From CAYZPW01 sp964480475 (GTDB taxonomy: Bacteria; B130-G9): DNA of 64,000 nt. The number at the start of each line of letters is the position of its first letter. The first letter of the stretch is position 1. This document shows positions 16,554 to 24,937 of the stretch, one piece after another. The notes beneath the pieces are model-generated. The model made no database searches and was not told the origin of the DNA. It was given only the letters and a program-made list of their open reading frames with translations. The stretch spans positions 18,783-82,782 of the forward strand of contig CAYZPW010000001.1 in assembly GCA_964480475.1 (NCBI GenBank), written 5' to 3'. A program made the translations under genes and the position numbers.

Positions 16554-16610
16554 CTTAAATCCAACCTCCTGCACTTATCCGGTGCCACCACATCCATACT
16601 ACCTGCGGCC

Positions 16611-17087
16611 TCATCGGTAAGTCAAGCCAGCATCTTTAGCAGATTCTTCACCCGTCCCATTAGCCGATTCCATCTCTCCGTTGTCCGACTGCTCCTCCAT
16701 TGAGTTGATTAAACTTTGAAAAATCATATCTGAAAGGCCTATGCCGCCACCCTCACAGGCGGCCTTGGCCACCTCGTCATCAAACATCGACATATATATC
16801 CTCTTCGCTGGGGTCTCGGGCATGAGCGACGACTTCTGCACCGTCTTTCTCATCTGCTTCAGAAGGTAGCCCAAAAAGATCGCCTCGAACTTCTGACAGG
16901 CGTCGCGAAGCTCCTCGCGCTGGCTCGCATCCATCTTGTGAGCATGCCCCTTTGAGGCGTCAACTTTCGCCTTTGCCTGCTCCGCTTGCTGCATCAGTCG
17001 CTGCCAGCTTGCGTCCGATGCAAGCCTATTGAAGTTGATTGAACCGCCACTGAGAAGGTCGCTTGGCATTCTAAGTAATCCCTTCAC
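16611..17087 (-). CDS. flgJ: FlgJ-like rod-binding protein, rod domain only
   Basis: The conserved segment (ACQKFEAIFLGYLLKQMRKT, then YMSMFDDEVAKAACEGGGIG and LSDMIFQSL) matches the N-terminal rod-capping domain of FlgJ. At 158 residues there is no muramidase domain, as in many bacteria where a separate enzyme opens the peptidoglycan. The protein acts in the periplasm during rod assembly. The start may be the GTG at 17087 (CGGAG upstream) or the ATG at 17069. It lies directly after flgI. Confidence 0.92.
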   Translation of the reverse strand: MKGLLRMPSDLLSGGSINFNRLASDASWQRLMQQAEQAKAKVDASKGHAHKMDASQREELRDACQKFEAIFLGYLLKQMRKTVQKSSLMPETPAKRIYMSMFDDEVAKAACEGGGIGLSDMIFQSLINSMEEQSDNGEMESANGTGEESAKDAGLTYR

Positions 17088-17108
17088 AACTCCGTATAGA
17101 TACGCTCA

Positions 17109-18251
17109 TCAGATTATCTTGAGCTCCGCCCGCAATGCCCCGGCGGATTTGATCGCCTGAAGTATCGCTATGAGGTCCCTCGGCGAAACACCGATCGCGT
17201 TCAGGCCCGTTACGACGTCCTTGATCGTTACCGCTTGTTCCACCAAGAGCAGCCGCTGCTCCTCCTCGCTCACCTGGATCGTTGTATCTGGTGTAACCGC
17301 CGTTTGGCCGCCCGACTCCGGATACGGCTGGCTCACGTCGAGTTCCGTCTTGATGACAACGCTGAGGCTCCCGTGCGCAACCGCAACTGTGTCAACTTGA
17401 ACGTCGCGGCCAATGACAATCGTGCCCGTTCGCTCATCAATCACTACGCGGGCGGTCGTGTCGGGCAGGACCTCGATGGCCTCCAGCCGTGATATGAACT
17501 CTACTATCTTCGCCCGCCGCTCGACAGGGACCGAGACCTCAACCGACCCCGCGTCCACCGTCCTGGCCAAATCGCCCAACTTACTATTTATCGCCTCGGC
17601 GACCCTGGCAGCGGTCGTGAAGTCCTCCTCGCTCAACTTGATCGTCAAGCTGCTTCTGGAATTGACATTCGTCTCCAGGTTACGCTCAACGGTCGCGCCG
17701 TTCGGCACCTTGCCGACCGTGGGGTGGTTTTTCTGCGCCTTGGCGCCCGCGCCCGATGCCAGAAAGCCGCCAATTGAAACGGGCCCCTGCGCCACCGCGT
17801 ATATCTTGCCGTCTGGGCCCCGAAGCGGCGTCATGACCAGCGTCCCGCCCTGAAGGCTCGAGGCGTCCCCGAGCGATGAGACCGTCACGTCGAGCCTTGA
17901 GCCCGACTTCGCAAACGCCGGGAGACTCGTCGTTACGATCACGGCCGCGACGTTGCCGACCTTTATTTTCTGCGCGTCGGCCCGAATCCCGAGCCGGTCG
18001 AGCATATTGGCAAGGCTCTGCATCGTAAACTTCGTGCCGGATGCGTCGCCCGTGCCGTTGAGGCCTATGACGAGACCGTAGCCGATGAGCTGCTGCGTCC
18101 TGATCCCGTGTATCGACGCGATATCCTTCAGCCTCACCAGGCCCCCGCAGTCCCCGGACGCGCTGGCGAAGAGGACCGCGACCGTGAGGACCGCGCCCAA
18201 AAGCCCTCGAAAACCCAACTTGAAACCTGGAACTTTGAACTTGGAACTCAT
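17109..18251 (-). CDS. flgI: Flagellar P-ring protein FlgI
   Basis: FlgI polymerises in the periplasm as the P-ring bushing in the peptidoglycan. Hallmarks are VRLKDIASIHGIRTQQLIGY, GLNGTGD, SLPAFAKSGSRLDVTVSSLG and a C-terminal VVTGLNAIGVSPRDLIAILQ. At 380 residues it is slightly longer than usual. The first 14 or so codons (MSSKFKVPGFKLGF) read as an AGTTCCAAGTTCAAAG-type dispersed repeat, so the start of the signal peptide seems to have been acquired from one. The hydrophobic signal core (GLLGAVLTVAVLFASASG) follows. Confidence 0.97.
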   Translation of the reverse strand: MSSKFKVPGFKLGFRGLLGAVLTVAVLFASASGDCGGLVRLKDIASIHGIRTQQLIGYGLVIGLNGTGDASGTKFTMQSLANMLDRLGIRADAQKIKVGNVAAVIVTTSLPAFAKSGSRLDVTVSSLGDASSLQGGTLVMTPLRGPDGKIYAVAQGPVSIGGFLASGAGAKAQKNHPTVGKVPNGATVERNLETNVNSRSSLTIKLSEEDFTTAARVAEAINSKLGDLARTVDAGSVEVSVPVERRAKIVEFISRLEAIEVLPDTTARVVIDERTGTIVIGRDVQVDTVAVAHGSLSVVIKTELDVSQPYPESGGQTAVTPDTTIQVSEEEQRLLLVEQAVTIKDVVTGLNAIGVSPRDLIAILQAIKSAGALRAELKII

Positions 18252-18275
18252 CTTATTGCTCTATCCTCTTCTAAT

Positions 18276-19037
18276 TCAGAACGGCCAAACCAGAGATATA
18301 ATGCGGCCAGCCCAGCCCGCTCGCTGCTCCTCTGAGACTTGTCCCTTGCCGCCGTAGAGTATTCTTGCGTCAGCAATCTTCGTGGAGGCAATTGTGTTGT
18401 CGGCCTGAATATCGCGCCTACGGATGATGCCGCTCACGAATATGGTCTCTTTCTCGCTGTTGATCCTTATCTCTCGCTGACCGAGTATGACGAGATTGCC
18501 GTTGGGGAGCACCCTAACGACCCTTGCGCTGACCGTCGTGATGATCTTTCCTGAGCGAGCCGTCTTTCCGTCCCCGCTGAACGTCTTGTCGAGGTTCGCG
18601 GACAACAGGCTTGATGCGTCAGCACCTTCCGGGAACCTGAACCTACTGACCAAGGCTGCCTCGTGCCCAAAAAAAGTCGGGATGCCGGCCTTGATCTCGG
18701 ATTTCTTGGCACCCGATGTCGAGGCGCTGTTCTCTGCCGTGGTGCTCTCGACTATCAGGATTGTTATGATGTCGTTCACGCCCCTTGCCCTCGAATCGCT
18801 GTAAAGGACGCCAAACGGGAGCTGATCGTTCCAGAGCGAATCGGGCGCGAAGCCATCCCGCTCCGCTGGCTGCGCAGCCGGCAGCGCCGGGAAGTTCTGC
18901 GGCGGCATCGGCTCCGAAAAGGCCGAGTGCCGTTTGGTGAACGAACAGCCGGCGTAAAGGAACAACAGGGCCGAAATGCCCAGTAGAATGCCGATGATCT
19001 TAAGAGTAAGTCCTTTCAATTGCTCCCTCGCTTTCAT
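18276..19037 (-). CDS. flgH: Flagellar L-ring protein FlgH
   Basis: An outer-membrane lipoprotein forming the L-ring. It has a lipobox (FLYAGC, Cys about residue 25) and the FlgH core: SRARGVNDIITILIVESTTA, ENSAS, GNLVILGQREIRINSEKETI and a C-terminal GKGQVSEEQRAGWAGRIISL. The ATG at 19037 is preferred; an upstream TTG is in frame two codons earlier. It lies 12 bases after flgA. Confidence 0.97.
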   Translation of the reverse strand: MKAREQLKGLTLKIIGILLGISALLFLYAGCSFTKRHSAFSEPMPPQNFPALPAAQPAERDGFAPDSLWNDQLPFGVLYSDSRARGVNDIITILIVESTTAENSASTSGAKKSEIKAGIPTFFGHEAALVSRFRFPEGADASSLLSANLDKTFSGDGKTARSGKIITTVSARVVRVLPNGNLVILGQREIRINSEKETIFVSGIIRRRDIQADNTIASTKIADARILYGGKGQVSEEQRAGWAGRIISLVWPF

Positions 19038-19049
19038 TTGCAATCGCGA

Positions 19050-19775
19050 TTATCGAGAAGCGCCCACGAGGACCAGCACCGTGCCGTCCTGCTGCACAAC
19101 CCCATAAACCGTTTTCTTTGAAGCGGTATTCTGAACTGGAATCACGTCGCCTGTCCGGCCGTCCTTGAGCGCCACTCCCAGCGCGGTGACGCGAAGCGAT
19201 TTGATCCGCGCCTCAAGCCGGACCACGGTTCTCTTCTTCACTTTCGGCGGCTCAACTAACATATCCGTGGTGAGCATCTTGCCTTTGGGCAGCCCACGTT
19301 TTAACATCTTGCCGACCGCGAGATTGACGTCAGTTACGGGACGCTTCGAGGAATTGCCCCCAATCTCCCGCTCCCTAACTAGCACGTCGCCTGGTCCAAT
19401 CACGGAACCAGTTCTCATTGTCTGAGCCGCGCACACGACGGTCGTTCGCGCCGAGACATTCGCCGTCACCCAGTATTTCTTCTTCACTCCATCGTCCCCA
19501 AAGGCCGTTACAGCGAACGACAGCCGACCCAGCTCTCTGGCCGAGTTCTGCTGATGGATTTGCAGGCGGCATTTTTCGCCGGGCACGCTTATCTCGGGGA
19601 CGCGGACGAACTCAATGGTAACCTCATCCCTTTCAAGATTGCTGTTGCTCAGAATCTTCTCGCGGACAATCGACTCGATCCTACTTTGGGACACAACAGC
19701 CGCCTGGGCCGTGGCGACGAGCAGCAAGGCAATACATAAAGGCAAGGTATAATCGGTCAGCTTCAATCTGAACAT
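19050..19775 (-). CDS. flgA: Flagella basal body P-ring formation protein FlgA
   Basis: FlgA is the periplasmic chaperone for P-ring assembly. A signal peptide (YTLPLCIALLLVATAQAA) is followed by a divergent N-terminal region and a C-terminal SAF-type domain (MRTGSVIGPGDVLVREREIG, NLAVGKMLKRGLPKGKML and GDVIPVQN). At 241 residues it is of normal size. Its position between flgG and flgH fits its role alongside FlgI. Confidence 0.93.
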   Translation of the reverse strand: MFRLKLTDYTLPLCIALLLVATAQAAVVSQSRIESIVREKILSNSNLERDEVTIEFVRVPEISVPGEKCRLQIHQQNSARELGRLSFAVTAFGDDGVKKKYWVTANVSARTTVVCAAQTMRTGSVIGPGDVLVREREIGGNSSKRPVTDVNLAVGKMLKRGLPKGKMLTTDMLVEPPKVKKRTVVRLEARIKSLRVTALGVALKDGRTGDVIPVQNTASKKTVYGVVQQDGTVLVLVGASR

Positions 19776-19786
19776 CCTGCCGCCTC

Positions 19787-20572
19787 CTATCGCTTCAGGT
19801 TGTTTGCCTGGCTCATCATCGAGTCCGCCGTCTGAATCGACTTGGCGTTGAGCTCGTATGCCCGCTGGGTCATGATCATCTGAACCATCTCATCGACCAC
19901 AGAGACGTTCGACATCTCCAGGAAGCCCTGGGCTATGTTGCCTCTGCCCTCCTCCCCGGGGCTTCCCGTTGTGGGGACCCCGGACGAATCCGTCTCCTGA
20001 AAGAGGTTCCTACCTACCGCCTTCAAGCCACCCGGATTTGAAAAAAGGGCCAGCTCCATCACGCCGACCTCCGACGGTGAGGTCTGCCCCGGCTGAAGCA
20101 CCGAGACGGTGCCATCCGACTCAATCGAAATCGAAAGAGCGTCGGTCGGTATAACTATATCGGGCGAGAGTCTGTAGCCGTCCGGCGTTACTATTGAGCC
20201 AGCGCTGTCCAGCTGAAACGAGCCGGCCCGCGTGTAGGCCATATCGCCGGTCGGCAGCGTAACCTGGAAAAAGCCCTTACCCTCAATGGCGACATCCAGC
20301 GGGGAGTTAGTGTTCTTGAGGCTCCCCATGCTGAACTCGCGCTGTGTCGAGACCGGCCTGACGCCGTGCCCCAACTGTATCCCGCTGGGTACCTGCGAGC
20401 CTGCGATCGGGGCGCCGGGTGAGCGGAGCGTCTCATACATGAGGTCTTGAAACTCCGCTCGTGACTTCTTGAAACCGCTCGTATTGACGTTGGCAAGGTT
20501 GTTAGCAATCGTATCAATCGTCAGCTGCTGGGCCTGCATACCAGTTGCAGACGTCCACAGTGTTCTCATCAT
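19787..20572 (-). CDS. flgG: Flagellar distal rod protein FlgG
   Basis: The 261-residue protein has the rod/hook N-terminal signature (ATGMQAQQLTIDTIANNLAN, then VNTSGFKKSRAEFQDLMYET) and the C-terminal motif VVDEMVQMIMTQRAYELNAK followed by TADSMMSQANNL. FlgG builds the distal rod through the periplasm. Two ATGs are adjacent at 20572 and 20569, with GGAGG five bases upstream of the first. It follows flgF after a 53-base gap. Confidence 0.98.
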   Translation of the reverse strand: MMRTLWTSATGMQAQQLTIDTIANNLANVNTSGFKKSRAEFQDLMYETLRSPGAPIAGSQVPSGIQLGHGVRPVSTQREFSMGSLKNTNSPLDVAIEGKGFFQVTLPTGDMAYTRAGSFQLDSAGSIVTPDGYRLSPDIVIPTDALSISIESDGTVSVLQPGQTSPSEVGVMELALFSNPGGLKAVGRNLFQETDSSGVPTTGSPGEEGRGNIAQGFLEMSNVSVVDEMVQMIMTQRAYELNAKSIQTADSMMSQANNLKR

Positions 20573-20625
20573 CTTATCCTCCGAGCATACCTATCAAACA
20601 TTCACTTATTTTGACTATTGCTGTG

Positions 20626-21372
20626 TTATCTTAAGTCAGGTAGCGTTGTGATCATTTTGCCTACGGTATCGTCCAGAATCGCGCGGATGCTCTTCTGGTG
20701 AGATTCATACCGCCTCATCCCTTCGATCATCGAGACCATCTCCTCGATGATGTTGGCGTTGGAAGATTCTAAAAACCCCTGGTGCACCTCCGCGTTTGGC
20801 GCGTCTTCTGGTGGGACCTCGTCCGTCCTCGTGACCCAAATGCTAGCGCCGGCCTTCTCGAGAACGGACTTGTCGTCAAATGTGACTATCCGCAGGCTGC
20901 CGACCGAGTTTCCGTCCGCGAAGACATCCCCGTTCGTATCGATCCGTATCTCGGCGGCCTCTGGGACCGTGAGCTCGCCTTGCCCGGCCATGACGGGAAG
21001 GCCGTTTTGGTCCAAGAGTTCTCCGCCAGAGCCGATCCTGAAGTTGCCCGCCCTCGTGTAGCCTTGTTTGTCGCCGAACTTGACGACGAAGAACCCGTCG
21101 CCCTGTATAGCGAGGTCCAGAGGATTGTCCGTCTGCCTGAGCGGACCCTGCGCAAAGTCGGTCGCGGTTCCACCAATCAGCACACACGACGGCGCAAGCG
21201 GATCGTAGGAGGTGGACGAATCGGGGGCTGCTTCCTTGGTCAGAATCCTAAAGAACGGCGTGTCCTTCTTGTAGCCGACAGTGTTTATATTGGCGAGATT
21301 ATTCGATCGTATCTCGTGCGCCCTCGCCTCGGTCAGAAGACCCGACGCCGCCGCGTAAAAGCCCTTAATCAT
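20626..21372 (-). CDS. flgF: Flagellar proximal rod protein FlgF
   Basis: The 248-residue protein is a FlgG paralogue. It has the N-terminal signature EIRSNNLANINTVGYKKDTP, the core DNPLDLAIQGDGFFVVKFGD and the C-terminal helix NIIEEMVSMIEGMRRYESHQ. Being first in the operon and shorter than FlgG, it is best called FlgF. AAAGGAG lies 13 bases before the ATG at 21372, and a sigma-54 promoter about 56 bases upstream should drive the operon. Confidence 0.93.
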   Translation of the reverse strand: MIKGFYAAASGLLTEARAHEIRSNNLANINTVGYKKDTPFFRILTKEAAPDSSTSYDPLAPSCVLIGGTATDFAQGPLRQTDNPLDLAIQGDGFFVVKFGDKQGYTRAGNFRIGSGGELLDQNGLPVMAGQGELTVPEAAEIRIDTNGDVFADGNSVGSLRIVTFDDKSVLEKAGASIWVTRTDEVPPEDAPNAEVHQGFLESSNANIIEEMVSMIEGMRRYESHQKSIRAILDDTVGKMITTLPDLR

Positions 21373-21427
21373 CCCTGAAAAACGCTCCTTTCATCTGCGT
21401 TGCCTACATCCTGTCGCCGTGATCTCA

Positions 21428-21443
21428 AGCAGATCCCGTGCCA
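21428..21443 (-). promoter_or_regulatory. Sigma-54 promoter for the flg operon
   Basis: On the minus strand the site reads TGGCACGGGATCTGCT. This matches TGGCAC-N5-TTGCW except at one position, and the invariant GG and GC are exactly ten bases apart. It is 56 bases before the flgF start, giving a leader of about 45 bases. Sigma-54 control of rod and hook operons is established in several flagellated groups; an FlrC/FlgR-type activator is implied but not in this window. Confidence 0.8.
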
Positions 21444-21767
21444 TTGCAATCAAAAACGTATCTCTGAAGGCCGCTCATCCACGTCCCAAACGCAATTGTC
21501 AGACGTTGAGCACGACGCCCAAGGCGCTTCGGCAGGCGAGGGGTCTTGGTCAAGCAGCTATCATTTCGGCAGGTTTTTCCCCCTTGACGGAGGCAAGAAA
21601 GCTCAAGAACTTCTGGTTGATAACGCCTTCAACGCTGGGATATAGTCATCCTTAGCCTTGTTTTTCTTGTGGGCCTTGCGATCGGAAATAATTTCCCCCA
21701 AAGGGCCGGGACCGCTTGCTGATACGTTGCATAGCCCGAATACGTTCGAGTCTGGTGGAGGGTCTGG
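21444..21767. other. Divergent intergenic region, nothing further recognised
   Basis: Upstream of the sigma-54 site and before the DUF1015 gene I see no convincing ORF, RNA gene or repeat. Activator binding sites for the flg promoter would be expected here, but I could not pick out a clear palindrome. Confidence 0.4.
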
Positions 21768-23111
21768 ATGGCACAGATATTCCCGTTTAGGGGCTATCGA
21801 TACAACGTTGAAAGGGTGAAGAGCCTCGATAAGGTAATAAGCGACCCTTACGACAAGATTGGCGACGAGCTACAGGAGTTCTATTACGAGAGAAGCCCAC
21901 ACAACATCGTCAGGATCATCAAGGGCAAGACCTATCCGAACGACACGGAGGCCAACGACCAATACACGCGGGCGGCGGGTTTCCTCAATTCATGGATAAG
22001 CGAGGGGATACTCAACCGGGACCAGACGCCCTGCATATATGTCTGTGATCAGGAATACATTGTCCCGGGCGTAGGGGGCGCCAGAACAAGGAAGGGATTC
22101 ATTGCGCTTCTGCGGTTGATGTCCTACGAGGAGGGAGGCGTCAAGCCCCACGAGCGGACGCTTGCAGGCCCCAAGGCCGACAGATTGAACCTGATGCGGG
22201 CCACCCAGGCACAGTTCGGTCAGGTATTCATGCTCTACCCAGACCCCGAGAACCTGGTGAATAACCTCCTGGACGAGGCGCGCTCCTTGCGCCTGCCACT
22301 AGTGGGGAGGGACCGCTTTGGCGATCTACACAAAATGTGGCCTGTCAGCGAGCCCAGGATCATAGGCGACCTGCAAAAGCTGATGCTGGGAAAGCAGGTA
22401 TTCATAGCCGACGGGCACCACCGTTACGAGACCGCGCTAGCCTTCCGGGACGAGATGCGCGGCAAGGTTCCGCCAACCGACGAGCTCGAGACGATAGAAA
22501 ACCGCATGATCACGTTTGTCAGTTTTGACGATCCGGGCCTTCTAGTTCTGCCGACCCACAGACTGATAAGGCACGTGAAGGATTTCGATCCCGAGGCTCT
22601 TGTTGGGAGGCTTGGGGAACTCTTCGAGTTGGAGATGCTGCCGTTCTCGGACGAGGGGTCCCGGGAGACCGCGCGGGGCAAGATGATGGCCCGCTTGGAT
22701 TCCGCCTCGGAGAACGAATACGTATTCGGCATGGTGCTGGCCGGGCAGAGTCAGTTCATTCTGGCGAGGCTCAGGGACGAGGCGATTCTCGACACGATGA
22801 TGACAGGCGTGGGATACGAGGACTTCAAGCGGCTCGACGTGGTGATTCTCCACGTGCTTATCCTTGAGAATATCCTTGGGATAACGAAGGAAGACCTGGC
22901 CCACGAACGTAACGTCGAATACTTGCGCGACGCGGGCCCCGGCATTGATTCTGTGCTCAAGGGCGACGCTCAGGCGCTTTTTGTCTTGAATCCTACGAAG
23001 ACCTGGCAGGTTCGCAACGTGGCTTCTGCCGGGGTCCGGATGCCTCAGAAATCTACTGACTTTTATCCTAAGCTCGTTACGGGCCTTGTGCTTAACAAGC
23101 TTGGACTATGA
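21768..23111 (+). CDS. DUF1015 family protein
   Basis: A 447-residue cytoplasmic protein that opens IFPFRGYRYN...VISDPYDKIGDELQEFYYER and carries IADGHHRYETALAFRDEM, the hallmark motif of DUF1015 with its invariant GHHRYETA. The biochemical role of the family is not settled to my knowledge. The ATG at 21768 has GGAGGG six bases upstream. It reads away from the flagellar operon and is followed by a short membrane protein gene 40 bases downstream. Confidence 0.92.
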   Translation: MAQIFPFRGYRYNVERVKSLDKVISDPYDKIGDELQEFYYERSPHNIVRIIKGKTYPNDTEANDQYTRAAGFLNSWISEGILNRDQTPCIYVCDQEYIVPGVGGARTRKGFIALLRLMSYEEGGVKPHERTLAGPKADRLNLMRATQAQFGQVFMLYPDPENLVNNLLDEARSLRLPLVGRDRFGDLHKMWPVSEPRIIGDLQKLMLGKQVFIADGHHRYETALAFRDEMRGKVPPTDELETIENRMITFVSFDDPGLLVLPTHRLIRHVKDFDPEALVGRLGELFELEMLPFSDEGSRETARGKMMARLDSASENEYVFGMVLAGQSQFILARLRDEAILDTMMTGVGYEDFKRLDVVILHVLILENILGITKEDLAHERNVEYLRDAGPGIDSVLKGDAQALFVLNPTKTWQVRNVASAGVRMPQKSTDFYPKLVTGLVLNKLGL

Positions 23112-23151
23112 TCCTAAATGAAGTTGTGAAGGATTAACTCTGGGTGATGCC

Positions 23152-23394
23152 ATGATGACGTTTTTCAAGCTGCTCGGGATTGTGGTAGCCGCGGTTCTGG
23201 GAGTTTTGGTCTTTTGGTTCGTGATCTTGCCGATTGTCGTGTTCTGTTTCGGTCTCTGTTTTTCAGTGCTTTGGGGGATTGCCAGCGTTTTGGCGTTTCT
23301 GGCAAAGATAGCGATATTCGTGGGGCTTCTGGCGTTTATTTGCTTGCTTCTCTTGCGAGTAGCTGCCTGGGGGCTTGAGCTGATTCTTTATTGA
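23152..23394 (+). CDS. Small hydrophobic membrane protein, 80 residues
   Basis: Almost the whole protein is hydrophobic, with two or three membrane helices (GIVVAAVLGVLVFWFVILPI; FLAKIAIFVGLLAFICLLLL). I recognise no family. The start is one of two adjacent ATGs (23152, 23155), with a poor ribosome site. It sits 13 bases before the FapA-like gene and could belong to the same transcript. Confidence 0.65.
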   Translation: MMTFFKLLGIVVAAVLGVLVFWFVILPIVVFCFGLCFSVLWGIASVLAFLAKIAIFVGLLAFICLLLLRVAAWGLELILY

Positions 23395-23407
23395 GGGCGC
23401 TTGCTTC

Positions 23408-24472
23408 ATGGAAGCTGCATTGGTTGTCGAAGGCGACGTTGACATAAGGACCGGCGACATCGATGGCGCAGGCGATGTCATGGTCAAGGGCGACGTTCGG
23501 TCAGGCCAAGTCGTCACGGCAAAAGGCTCGGTCAGCGTCTCGGGAGTTGTTGAGGTCAGCACGATCAGCGCCGGGGGCGACGTTTCTGTGCTGTGTGGAA
23601 TAGCTGGCAGAGGCAAGGGCAGGATTTGCGCAAAGGGCAAGATAACCGTTGGCTATGCGAACCAGGCTACGCTTGAGGCCGCCGCTGGCCTGGTTATCGG
23701 CTCATCAGCTATGAATAGCACGTTATTGACCGATGGCGATGTTCTTATTGAAGGTGATGGCGTTCTTGTGGGAGGCGTCGTGATGGCGGGCGGCAACCTC
23801 ACGGCGAGGCGCGTTGGCCATAAGGGCGCAGACCTTTTGGACAAGAGCAAGGGCATGGCCACGCACGTGATTGAGAAGACGGTTATTATGCTCGGCCTTC
23901 CGCCGCCGGTCCGCAAGGACCATCTTGAGGCGCGGTCCCGGTTGCCGCTGGCCGAGAAGTTAGGACGCTCGTCCGCGAAGAATGTCCAATACCTCATCTC
24001 GCGCGGAGTGCCGGGAATGGACAATGCGATGGCCGAGCGAGCAGCGTTTCTGGCCAAGGCGCCCGTTTCCGAGGCTTTTCTCTTGGGCAAGGGCCCAGAA
24101 GCCGCGCTTGAGGCCAACCAAGAACTCCAAACCATCGTAGCCAGCATCGCGCTAGGGCTGCCGTCGCCGTCCAAACATTCCGAACCTCAGGACTCCGAAA
24201 TCCAAAATCTCGCGCTCCACCTGTATCACTTATACGCTGCGAATAGGTTCGTGATCGAGCTTTGCCAGCAGGAGCAGGACCGGTTGAGTTGCCCTGAGCT
24301 CAATTTGGGTGCTGCGTTCTGCGCTCAAGACACGGTTCACGAAGGCGTAGAGATAACGATAGGGTTTCAGGACTTCTTGGTCGAGGACGAGATGGCCGGG
24401 ACGGTTTTCAGGCTCGCGGACGGCGAGATCGTGGCACAGCCATACAGCGCGGACACAGACGACGGGAGCTGA
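23408..24472 (+). CDS. FapA/DUF342-like polymer-forming protein
   Basis: Residues about 1-140 are a repetitive beta-helix with the short glycine/valine pattern of DUF342 (FapA) and bactofilin-like proteins: VVEGDVDIRTGDIDGAGDVM, GDVRSGQVVTAKGSVSVSG and GRICAKGKITVGYANQATLE. A helical C-terminal part follows. FapA-type proteins are linked to flagellar or envelope assembly in some bacteria. Residues about 255-270 (PSPSKHSEPQDSEIQN) resemble the product of an AAATCC/TCCGAA-type repeat and may be an inserted linker. A PilZ-like gene follows two bases after the stop. Confidence 0.75.
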   Translation: MEAALVVEGDVDIRTGDIDGAGDVMVKGDVRSGQVVTAKGSVSVSGVVEVSTISAGGDVSVLCGIAGRGKGRICAKGKITVGYANQATLEAAAGLVIGSSAMNSTLLTDGDVLIEGDGVLVGGVVMAGGNLTARRVGHKGADLLDKSKGMATHVIEKTVIMLGLPPPVRKDHLEARSRLPLAEKLGRSSAKNVQYLISRGVPGMDNAMAERAAFLAKAPVSEAFLLGKGPEAALEANQELQTIVASIALGLPSPSKHSEPQDSEIQNLALHLYHLYAANRFVIELCQQEQDRLSCPELNLGAAFCAQDTVHEGVEITIGFQDFLVEDEMAGTVFRLADGEIVAQPYSADTDDGS

Positions 24473-24474
24473 GA

Positions 24475-24870
24475 ATGAGCGAAGAGACCAAGAACGATTC
24501 GCCGCGCGGCGAACAGAAAAGGCACTTCTTTAGAGGGGAGGTGGCTCTGACTGTGCGAGCCGAGCTGTTCGCGCTTCCCGACGGCTCAGAACTCCCAACT
24601 GATAGGGAGATACCCATCGATATGATCAATGTAGGCGGCGGTGGAATGCTTCTTCTGGTGACGCGCCGGACCCCGACTACTGAGCTCGTCTGCGACAGAG
24701 CACTGGTTGACCTGTCGATTCCGAGTTTTGGGTCGGTTCTCGTGATACGGCTGCTTTCCCGCGTCGTCAGGATAGAGACGCCAACGCCGGACGAGCTCCG
24801 CCTTGCTCTTGAGTTTCTCCTCCTCTCTCCGAAAGAGGCCGACGCCATTGTGCGCATGGCCTCGCCCTGA
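24475..24870 (+). CDS. PilZ-like domain protein
   Basis: The protein of 131 residues carries the two c-di-GMP binding elements of PilZ in reduced form: KRHFFRGE (an RxxxR arginine pair) and DMINVGGGGM, where the usual D/NxSxxG has Asn in place of Ser. The remaining beta strands (VLVIRLLSRVVRIET; LRLALEFLLLSPKEADAIVR) fit a PilZ barrel. It may bind c-di-GMP or be a degenerate version. It directly follows the FapA-like gene and shares its transcript. Confidence 0.7.
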   Translation: MSEETKNDSPRGEQKRHFFRGEVALTVRAELFALPDGSELPTDREIPIDMINVGGGGMLLLVTRRTPTTELVCDRALVDLSIPSFGSVLVIRLLSRVVRIETPTPDELRLALEFLLLSPKEADAIVRMASP

Positions 24871-24937
24871 ACCCCTTGTGGCGCCCGTCCATTTGAGTGA
24901 ATCAAAAGGAGGTAAAACCATCACGAGGAAACGAGCG

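Noticed and set aside
16575..16600. Possible second sigma-54 promoter before flgM (TGGCACCGGATAAGTGCA on the minus strand)
   Set aside because: The GG and GC elements are 12 rather than 10 bases apart, a spacing that sigma-54 does not tolerate.
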